Origin: Acinetobacter sp. N54.MGS-139
GTDB lineage: Bacteria; Pseudomonadota; Gammaproteobacteria; Burkholderiales; Burkholderiaceae_F
Direction: 5' to 3'
Assembly (NCBI GenBank): GCA_000980495.1
Contig: LARN01000038.1
Span: 1-14,091 of the forward strand
DNA length: 14,091 nt
In this document: one piece after another, positions 8,330-13,503 of the stretch
How positions within the stretch are numbered: the first letter of the stretch is position 1
How the letters are laid out: each line of letters begins with the position of its first letter
Notes under the pieces: generated by a model
Told to the model about the DNA's origin: nothing
The model's database searches: none
The model's input: the letters and a program-made list of their open reading frames with translations, nothing else
Made by a program: the position numbers and the translations under genes

Positions 8330-9625
8330 TCAGCAAAGATCCGGGGCGTTCTTTCTGTCGTAGTAGTAAACGTTGATGGCGAGAATGGCGATAAAGATCA
8401 CTGTCGAAATGGCGAACATTACGCCGGCACCGCATTCGGCAAGCAGCATACCGATCGTAAACGGACCGTATGCGCCGACCGCGGAAGTCCAGCCGACGAC
8501 CGCACCGCCCTGAAGCGGCGGGAAAAGCACTGCCATCTGTTCAGTGGTGGAAGCGTTGCCGACACCGGTCCAGAAGAAGACCCAGAACATGACGATGAGC
8601 CAAATCCAGCAGCCGGAGACCGTCGTAGGTTTGTAGAGCCAAAGGGCAAGCAGACCGATGATGTTGCAGACAGCCATTATCGTTGTGACGCGGCCGCCGC
8701 GAATCTTATCGGAAACTTGGCCGGCACCGACTCGGGAAAGCGCGCCGATAACCGGGCCCAACCAGGCAAGCGCGACGGCACTCGGAGCACCCTCAATACC
8801 GGCAAAGGTATGGTTGCCCAGCAAGCCTAACTGCGCACCGAGACCGGCGAACGTCGCAAATGTTCCGTAGTAGAAGAGGGTCATGAACCAGGTGTGCTTA
8901 TTGCCGAAGATGGTCCACTCCTGCTTAATGTTTCCGGAGACCGGAACGGAGCGCAGGAAGAGCCAAGAAAGGATGGTGATGATTGCGACAAGAGGAATCC
9001 ACACCCAGGAGGCATTCTGCAGCCAGTAAGTAACAGTCTTGCCGTCAGCCAAATGAGCGACCTGACCGCCGCCTAAGAAAGCGAATGCGGAGAAGCCGAT
9101 AACGAGCGGGGTGACAAACTGAACCAGGCCGGTACCGAAGTCAGAGAGGCCGCCCTGAATACCGAGCGCCAATCCTCTTGCATGCTTCGGGAAGAAATAG
9201 TTCGTAGAGGCCATTAAGCCGGAGAATGTACCGCCGCCGATACCGCTTAAAAGAGCAAAGATAATCAGCATCCAATATGGTGTATCAGGATGCTGGACGG
9301 CGTATACCCAGCAGAAAAACGGGATTAACAGTAAGCCCGTTGAGAGTGTAACTAGAATTCTGGTACCGAGAATCGGGGGTAAGAAGGTCCACAGAATACG
9401 CAGCGTACCTGCGGAAAGACCCACCATAGCAACAAGCCAATAGAGCTGGCTGTGGGTGAGAGAAAAGCCGATTTCGTTTAATCTCGGAGCGAGAGACGGG
9501 ACCAAGAACCAAGCGCAAAAGCCTAGGGTCAGGCTGAAGGTACTTAGCCACACAGTCGTCCATGCCAGCGTCTTATTCCATTGGGCCGGATTTTCAGGAT
9601 TCCAAACCTTGATATCTGGACGCAT
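8330..9625 (-). CDS. narK: nitrate/nitrite transporter, major facilitator superfamily
   Basis: 431 residues with about twelve membrane helices. The nitrate signature GIGGGTFSGLMASTNYFFPK occupies residues 128-147. Arg76 (GTLRILW) and Arg298 (GALSRVGAGQVSD) match the two substrate-binding arginines of E. coli NarK (Arg89 and Arg305). The second half contains GVGNASTTEQMAVLFP, the counterpart of the second signature. The protein imports nitrate and exports nitrite across the inner membrane; whether it works as a proton symporter (NarK1 type) or exchanger (NarK2 type) is not settled here. The ATG at 9625 has AAGGAA at 9631-9636 as its ribosome-binding site. It is the first gene of the minus-strand narKGHI unit and feeds substrate to the reductase encoded directly downstream. 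Confidence 0.95.
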   Translation of the reverse strand: MRPDIKVWNPENPAQWNKTLAWTTVWLSTFSLTLGFCAWFLVPSLAPRLNEIGFSLTHSQLYWLVAMVGLSAGTLRILWTFLPPILGTRILVTLSTGLLLIPFFCWVYAVQHPDTPYWMLIIFALLSGIGGGTFSGLMASTNYFFPKHARGLALGIQGGLSDFGTGLVQFVTPLVIGFSAFAFLGGGQVAHLADGKTVTYWLQNASWVWIPLVAIITILSWLFLRSVPVSGNIKQEWTIFGNKHTWFMTLFYYGTFATFAGLGAQLGLLGNHTFAGIEGAPSAVALAWLGPVIGALSRVGAGQVSDKIRGGRVTTIMAVCNIIGLLALWLYKPTTVSGCWIWLIVMFWVFFWTGVGNASTTEQMAVLFPPLQGGAVVGWTSAVGAYGPFTIGMLLAECGAGVMFAISTVIFIAILAINVYYYDRKNAPDLC

Positions 9626-9681
9626 ATTTTTTCCTTATTCAACTTAAAACGGTACTCGAACTTTTATTCGGGTTTGTCCTC

Positions 9682-9709
9682 ATTCTATGGGCGCCCTCCA
9701 ATTTGTAAC
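9682..9709 (-). promoter_or_regulatory. candidate promoter of the narKGHI unit
   Basis: On the minus strand GTTACA (9709-9704) and TAGAAT (9687-9682) are 16 bases apart. The spacer contains the palindrome GGGCGCCC (9689-9696). The predicted start near 9675 leaves a leader of about 50 bases whose first part can fold as a small hairpin (9655-9672). I found no FNR site of the form TTGAT-N4-ATCAA and no clear NarL heptamers in 9626-9797, so the oxygen and nitrate control expected for nar genes is not visible. Confidence 0.4.
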
Positions 9710-9749
9710 CCTTTGTTTGTTCGAATTGAGCAGAGGTTAAGGAGCAAAA

Positions 9750-9770
9750 ATGCGTAGTTCACTAACATAG
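9750..9770 (+). other. six-codon mini-ORF upstream of narJ
   Basis: TAAGGAG (9738-9744) is followed at proper distance by ATG at 9750 and the codons for MRSSLT before TAG at 9768-9770. It lies 27 bases before narJ. A GATAAT at 9772-9777 could be the -10 element of narJ; if so, the mini-ORF is outside that transcript. It would be a leader peptide only if transcription starts further upstream. No -35 element is convincing for either case. Confidence 0.25.
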
Positions 9771-9797
9771 AGATAATAAAAATTAACGGAGAATGAC

Positions 9798-10424
9798 ATG
9801 AATTTGGGGTTAAAAGCGCTGGCTTGTCTGCTTTTGTATCCGGATGCGGCGCTGAAAGATAATCTGCAGGAAATTAAGGAAGCCGTTGCAGAATCGACAC
9901 TTGCTAACGATCAGAAGGAGGCTCTCGAGATTTTTATCAATCACATGATTGAGACGCCGATGGCGGATTTACAGAAGGAATATGTGGCGACTTTTGATAT
10001 CGGCAAGAAGGCAAGTCTTAACCTTTTTGAGCACATGCACGGGGATTCGCGGGAACGAGGCTCGGCGATGATCAACCTTAAAAAGCTCTATGAAGAGCGA
10101 GGGCTTACGATCGAGAGTAATGAATTTCCGGACTATCTGCCGATGTTTTTAGAATTTTTATCCGGGTTAAATGATGCAGAAGCCCAGGCGCTCCTGGACG
10201 GTGCGGCACGACACATCGCTGCGATTGACGTCGCCTTAAAGAAAGAAGAATCTCCGTGGGCCGTGGTCACCGGTGCGATCATGTCGCTTACTGCTATGAA
10301 GAATTCAGAAGTTAAGTTTGAGCGGGATGATCTCCTGCCTACGACGGAGGCAGAGTCTTTTGATTCTCCGGTGAGGTTCGGAGGAAACGCCGATCCGGTA
10401 CAGACCGTGCATTTCAAAAAATGA
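9798..10424 (+). CDS. narJ: nitrate reductase molybdenum cofactor assembly chaperone
   Basis: 208 residues, all-helical, NarJ/TorD family (E. coli NarJ 236; the C-terminal tail is shorter here). Family landmarks are LLLYPDAAL near residue 11, LFEHMHGDSRERGSAMINL around residues 75-93, and the LPMFLEFL segment. NarJ binds the NarG N-terminus, holds the apoenzyme in the cytoplasm until the FS0 cluster and bis-MGD are inserted, and is not part of the final enzyme. The ATG has GGAG (9788-9791) six bases upstream. Its position is unusual: it stands divergently from narK instead of between narH and narI, so its dose is set by a separate promoter. Its stop codon touches the U tract of the antisense-oriented sRNA gene at 10424-10529. 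Confidence 0.92.
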   Translation: MNLGLKALACLLLYPDAALKDNLQEIKEAVAESTLANDQKEALEIFINHMIETPMADLQKEYVATFDIGKKASLNLFEHMHGDSRERGSAMINLKKLYEERGLTIESNEFPDYLPMFLEFLSGLNDAEAQALLDGAARHIAAIDVALKKEESPWAVVTGAIMSLTAMKNSEVKFERDDLLPTTEAESFDSPVRFGGNADPVQTVHFKK

Positions 10425-10455
10425 AAAAAAAGCGGAAGATCGAAAGACCCTCCGC
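10424..10455 (-). terminator. Rho-independent terminator of the first small RNA
   Basis: On the minus strand bases 10455-10432 fold as a continuous 10-bp stem (with two G-U pairs) closing a UUUC loop, followed by eight T residues (10431-10424). The same hairpin lies on the plus strand directly after the narJ stop, but there it is followed by ATAAAATATTTTC, a poor T tract. Confidence 0.88.
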
Positions 10456-10529
10456 ATAAAATATTTTCACCCCATTTCTTTGGATTGCTCCAAGGAGAAG
10501 ATTTCCGTCTCAAAAGACATCATCCAGTG
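10424..10529 (-). ncRNA. putative Fur-regulated small RNA, copy 1 (RyhB/PrrF-like)
   Basis: About 106 nt, from a predicted start near 10529 to the U tract at 10424. Upstream is a TATGAT -10 element (10541-10536) overlapped by a Fur box. The body holds CTTCTCCTT (10500-10492) within a 4-bp hairpin CUUC-UCCUU-GGAG (10500-10488) that exposes an anti-Shine-Dalgarno loop. It also holds TGGGGTGAAAAT (10474-10463) and ends in a strong terminator. Both internal blocks recur in the second copy at 10673-10794, while the sequence between them does not, the pattern of a conserved functional RNA and not of a recent duplication. By analogy with RyhB, PrrF and NrrF, it should be made when iron is scarce and repress iron-rich proteins. 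No open reading frame of note is present. The sequence resemblance to named sRNAs has not been tested. Confidence 0.78.
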
Positions 10530-10535
10530 ATTGAA

Positions 10536-10565
10536 ATCATATCATAAAATGAGAACGATTCGCGT
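10536..10565 (-). promoter_or_regulatory. Fur box and promoter of small RNA copy 1
   Basis: ATGAGAACGATTCGCGT (plus strand 10549-10565) matches the Fur operator form ATGAGAATGATTCTCAT at 14 of 17 positions. TATGAT (minus, 10541-10536) is a good -10 box aligned with the -10 of copy 2. The matching -35 position (ACGCGA) is poor, so this promoter may be weaker than that of copy 2. Bound Fur would cover the -35/-10 spacer. Confidence 0.68.
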
Positions 10566-10672
10566 TTACGTTTGTGTGAAATTGTATCAGATGTCTTTTG
10601 AACTTCGTCTTTAGTCCGTCCGTCTCAATTATTAATGAAGCGGATATCGAAAACGCGGCGGAAAACGATAAG

Positions 10673-10703
10673 AAAAGGGGCGGGAGCCAAAAGACTCTCG
10701 CCC
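10673..10703 (-). terminator. Rho-independent terminator of the second small RNA
   Basis: On the minus strand 10703-10693 pairs with 10688-10678 (GGGCGAGAGUC with GGCUCCCGCCC) with one A-C mismatch and a UUUU loop, followed by CTTTTCTT. It serves only the minus strand. Confidence 0.85.
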
Positions 10704-10794
10704 AAAAATTTTCACCCCAATTGCTCTTTTGCTGACAAGGAGTTGCGTAAGAACTCTATGCTTCAAAGGAGAAGATTGAATTCAATCAATCGAT
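10673..10794 (-). ncRNA. putative Fur-regulated small RNA, copy 2 (RyhB/PrrF-like)
   Basis: About 122 nt, from a predicted start near 10794 to the terminator U tract at 10673. It shares with copy 1 the CTTCTCCTT block (10774-10766) and TGGGGTGAAAAT (10719-10708). Here the seed hairpin is CUUC-UCCUUU-GAAG (10774-10761); the U-G pair of copy 1 becomes U-A, so the stem is kept while the sequence changes. An extra stretch of about 30 nt separates the two blocks compared with copy 1. The promoter is near consensus and overlapped by a Fur box. It lies head-to-tail upstream of copy 1, as PrrF2 and PrrF1 do in Pseudomonas. The expected role is iron-sparing repression by base pairing at ribosome-binding sites, probably with Hfq; this is inference. 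Confidence 0.8.
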
Positions 10795-10800
10795 AAGTGA

Positions 10801-10829
10801 AATATAACACAAATAAGAATGATTATCAA
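10801..10829 (-). promoter_or_regulatory. Fur box and sigma70 promoter of small RNA copy 2
   Basis: On the minus strand TTGATA (10829-10824) and TATATT (10806-10801) are exactly 17 bases apart, each one base off the sigma70 consensus. The Fur box ATAAGAATGATTATCAA (plus 10813-10829; 14 of 17 matches to ATGAGAATGATTCTCAT) covers the -35 box and much of the spacer, an ideal place for repression by Fe2+-Fur. Confidence 0.8.
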
Positions 10830-10963
10830 TATCAATTCTGGTTTTTGAAATTATGCTGTTCGCTTCAATGTCTGTGTAGCCTTTTCGTACTTGTTGTTTA
10901 GCGATCCTCAAACTATTGTCGCTGTTCGTATTGTTGGGTTTTAGTAGCACACAAAATTAATCG

Positions 10964-10992
10964 TTGACTCTCCCAAAAGTTAGGTATATACA
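10964..10992 (+). promoter_or_regulatory. promoter of the flavoprotein gene
   Basis: TTGACT (10964-10969) is followed after 17 bases by TATACA (10987-10992), or after 15 bases by TATATA (10985-10990). The leader is short, about 30 bases, and carries AAGGAGAGG (11016-11024) before the ATG at 11028. The stretch 10830-10963, between the sRNA promoter and this one, shows nothing else that I recognise. Confidence 0.6.
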
Positions 10993-11027
10993 GAAGAGAT
11001 CCCAACCACATCGTCAAGGAGAGGCAG

Positions 11028-12620
11028 ATGACAACAAGACGAAACTTACTCAAGAGCTCTTTATCGCTTGCAGCGGCACCCGTCGGAATGAGCGTCGCGA
11101 TCGAAGTTGCACATGCGGAAGATATGCCGAAATGGAATAATGAGACAGATGTTCTCGTTCTCGGTTACGGCAACGCCGGATCTAATGCAGCGATCGCAGC
11201 GGCGGACGCCGGAGCAAAAGTTCTCATCCTCGAGAAGACGCCTGCGGGCGGCGGAAATGTCTCTGTTTCTTCTGGCGGCTTTGTCGTTCCGACAAACAAA
11301 GAAGATTATTACAAGTTCCAAAAGGCGCTGTATGAATTGTCTCGCTCTGAGTGGGATAAAGACCTTTTGGACCTGTTCTGCGAAGAGTCCCTCCATTTAG
11401 GCGATTATGTCTCTTCACTGGCTCCCGAAGGAAAGATCGGTGTATACGGACACGCGGGCTATCAGAATTTGCCTGGCGCAGATTGCGTGAACAAGATGTC
11501 GATGCGAAATGTTCCCGGCGCGAAAGGCGGCGACCGTCTCTTCGGAATCTTTGATCGCGCAGTAAAGGCGAGGAATATTCCGGTTCTTGTTAATTGTCCT
11601 GCCAGAAGATTGGTCAGAAGAGGAAACGAGGTCTTGGGCGTCGAAGCCGTATACGAAGGCAACCCGTATTTTGTGAAAGCCAATAAAGCTGTCGTGATTT
11701 GCACGGGCGGCTTCCAATCTAATCCGGAATTGATGGCTCGCTACATTTATGGCAATCCGATGGCTTATCTCGGCAGTCCTGCGCATACAGGCGACGGCTT
11801 GCTGATGGCTCAATCGATGGGATGCGATCTTTGGCATATGAATTCGGTTTCTGCCCCTTTAGGCGTTCGGGTTCCTGGAGTTAAAGCAGGCATTGCTATG
11901 GTTACAAGGCAGCCTGCTTTCATTTGGGTTGATCAAGACGGTAAGCGTTTCGTGAATGAGAAAAAGCTCGACTACCACTGCTCTTGGATGGCTGTTAATA
12001 ATTTCGACGCCATTAATCATCGTTATCCGAGAATCCCGTGCTTCATGATTATGGACTCGAGCTACCTGAAAGCCGGTCCGCTCATTTCCAACGGAGGTTC
12101 AGGCTGGGCGATCAATCGAGAGGGTTATAAATGGAGTAAAGACAATCAAAAAGAAATTGATTCCGGCGTCATCATCAAAGCCGATACGATTGAAGAGCTG
12201 GCAAAGAAACTTGGCATTGCCGACCCGTCCGTTCTCTCCGCAACAGTTAAGCGCTGGAACAGCGATTTAAGAGAAAAAGGGATTGATACGGAATACGGCC
12301 GCACGCTGACGGCAGATCCGAATATGAAGGCAGTCTTTGTCGGACGTGACGTAAAGAGCTGGTCAGCCCCGATTGAAGAAGGGCCTTTCTACGCCGTGAA
12401 ACTGGTTCCTGTCACTTACCACACGATGGGAGGCCCGAAGAAGTCTGTGAAAGCAGAAGTTTTGGATCCATTCGGTCAGCCGATCCCGCGTCTTTATGTT
12501 GCCGGAGAGCTCGGCTCTACTTGGGGTCTTACATACCAAGGAGCCTGCGCAAATGCTGATGCAATGGTTTTCGGAAGGGTCGCCGGGAAGAACGCGGCTA
12601 CTTTAGAAAACTGGAAGTGA
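11028..12620 (+). CDS. Tat-exported FAD-dependent reductase, fumarate reductase/flavocytochrome c flavoprotein superfamily
   Basis: 530 residues. Residues 1-30 form a twin-arginine signal peptide (TTRRNLLKSS, then a hydrophobic stretch, cleavage after AHA30), so the folded flavoprotein should work in the periplasm. The FAD-binding Rossmann motif is DVLVLGYGNAGSNAA (41-55) with LILEK at 66-70; CTGGF (225-229) and GKRFVNE (305-311) are further FAD_binding_2 landmarks. HTMGG (465-469) and LYVAGELG (489-496) mark the C-terminal part. The two arginines that bind and protonate fumarate in flavocytochrome c3 are not seen: after GKRFVNE the chain reads KKLDYHCSW, and the GANRLGGN motif is YQGACANA here. 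The substrate is therefore probably not fumarate; other enoates, a ketosteroid-like compound or another acceptor are possible. No heme-c or FMN domain is fused, and no cytochrome gene adjoins it, so the electron donor is unknown. Confidence 0.85.
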   Translation: MTTRRNLLKSSLSLAAAPVGMSVAIEVAHAEDMPKWNNETDVLVLGYGNAGSNAAIAAADAGAKVLILEKTPAGGGNVSVSSGGFVVPTNKEDYYKFQKALYELSRSEWDKDLLDLFCEESLHLGDYVSSLAPEGKIGVYGHAGYQNLPGADCVNKMSMRNVPGAKGGDRLFGIFDRAVKARNIPVLVNCPARRLVRRGNEVLGVEAVYEGNPYFVKANKAVVICTGGFQSNPELMARYIYGNPMAYLGSPAHTGDGLLMAQSMGCDLWHMNSVSAPLGVRVPGVKAGIAMVTRQPAFIWVDQDGKRFVNEKKLDYHCSWMAVNNFDAINHRYPRIPCFMIMDSSYLKAGPLISNGGSGWAINREGYKWSKDNQKEIDSGVIIKADTIEELAKKLGIADPSVLSATVKRWNSDLREKGIDTEYGRTLTADPNMKAVFVGRDVKSWSAPIEEGPFYAVKLVPVTYHTMGGPKKSVKAEVLDPFGQPIPRLYVAGELGSTWGLTYQGACANADAMVFGRVAGKNAATLENWK

Positions 12621-12635
12621 TTTTTTAAAGTAAAG

Positions 12636-12671
12636 CAGACCTGAAGAATTGGAATAGTTTCTTCAGGTCTG
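12636..12671. terminator. hairpin between the convergent flavoprotein and Fic genes
   Basis: CAGACCTGAAGAA (12636-12648) and TTCTTCAGGTCTG (12659-12671) form a perfect 13-bp stem with a 10-base loop. It follows the flavoprotein stop by 15 bases. The minus strand continues CTTTACTTT after the stem, the plus strand TGCTTAGCTT, so it probably ends transcription from both sides, better on the minus strand. Confidence 0.75.
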
Positions 12672-12679
12672 TGCTTAGC

Positions 12680-13429
12680 TTACTTATTGTTTGCGGAAAA
12701 GCTTTCGTATTGTTCTTTCGAATAGAGTTCTTGGATTGTCTTTTGGAAAAATCTGAACATATCGTTGGCGTTACCGGATTCGTAAAACAAGCCCAGTTCA
12801 CGATGGAACTCTTCAGAGTTTTGATTCAATACGGTAATCGGGAAATAACCGTTCACCATCAGACAGCCATTCATCATTAACGAAGCGGTTCGCTCGTTTG
12901 CGTCATAGAAGGGCTGATTCCTTGCCATGAAAAGAAAGACGCCGATGGCGCGTTCCACAGGATTGGCGACTTCATGTTGCAGAAAGTTGAAACCGTTTTG
13001 AATAATCTTCTCGAGATCGTTGGTCGGAGGAACAAATGAAATGTTATGCAGGCTGACATCTTTCGACCGAATGACACCCCACTCCAAGGCGTCCTCTTTT
13101 CCGACGTAGTTGTGTAGATGACAGGCTGTCGGAGCGGATAACTCAAATTTGTCTTCCTGGATGAGGCCTGCCAAAGCCTTTGTACCGTCACCGTAATTTT
13201 TGATCTGCAGCAAATCGAGATTGCTGAGTCCGCTGACAGAGTGGCCAGCCAATATGGAAGCTGTTTGAGCGAGCGTTGCAGGACTATTTTCGAAAGAACG
13301 CAGAGTGTTCCAAGTGTACGGTGCAAGATTTTCGAGAAGAAATAAACAGCATTTTTCGCGATCAATGGGAGATGAAATTCCATATGGAATTTCGCACTGA
13401 TCCCAGAAAACTCCGTTTAGTTCCTGCAT
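12680..13429 (-). CDS. Fic-fold protein with a degenerate active site (catalytic His replaced by Gln)
   Basis: 249 residues from the ATG at 13429; the frame stays open to a TTG at 13465 (261 residues) but neither start has a clear ribosome-binding site, so the start is uncertain. The N-terminal half has the helical region typical of Fic proteins, with ILAGHSVSGLSNLDLLQIKN (residues 59-78). VSLHNISFVPP near residue 126 corresponds to the beta-flap that holds the target. The core motif HxFx(D/E)(G/A)N(G/K)R reads QPFYDANERT at residues 172-181: Phe, Asp, Asn, Arg and Thr are kept, but the catalytic His is Gln. Canonical Fic enzymes transfer AMP or another phosphate-containing group to a target hydroxyl and need this His, so classical activity is doubtful. 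It lies downstream of the nuclease-like gene on the same strand, probably in one transcript. No antitoxin gene is seen nearby. Confidence 0.7.
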   Translation of the reverse strand: MQELNGVFWDQCEIPYGISSPIDREKCCLFLLENLAPYTWNTLRSFENSPATLAQTASILAGHSVSGLSNLDLLQIKNYGDGTKALAGLIQEDKFELSAPTACHLHNYVGKEDALEWGVIRSKDVSLHNISFVPPTNDLEKIIQNGFNFLQHEVANPVERAIGVFLFMARNQPFYDANERTASLMMNGCLMVNGYFPITVLNQNSEEFHRELGLFYESGNANDMFRFFQKTIQELYSKEQYESFSANNK

Positions 13430-13503
13430 CCTGTTTGTCTTACTATCGTGATCAGGAGAAGGCAAAGCTAGCCAATTGCCTACTCGAAATAATTCCTAAG
13501 AGA

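Noticed and set aside
9715..9732. TTGTTCGAATTGAG as an FNR site upstream of narK
   Set aside because: Its half-sites do not fit TTGAT-N4-ATCAA; the second half is a direct and not an inverted copy.
10493..10501. AAGGAGAAG on the plus strand after narJ (and again at 10766-10774) as ribosome-binding sites of small genes
   Set aside because: No start codon at a suitable distance opens a frame of useful length. On the minus strand these bases are the shared seed of the two sRNAs, which explains their conservation better.
10133..10513. Minus-strand open frame overlapping the narJ end and sRNA copy 1
   Set aside because: It is antisense to narJ and runs through the sRNA terminator hairpin; no ribosome-binding site and no family resemblance.
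10424..10830. Reading the two similar units as a repeat element (REP/BIME, insertion-sequence ends or a small CRISPR)
   Set aside because: There are only two diverged units with unequal spacing and no flanking duplications, and each unit is fully explained as promoter, Fur box, RNA body and terminator.
13463..13465. TTG at 13465 as start of the Fic-fold gene
   Set aside because: It has no ribosome-binding site and adds twelve residues without family resemblance. ATG at 13429 is preferred, though its own ribosome-binding site is weak, so this is not settled.
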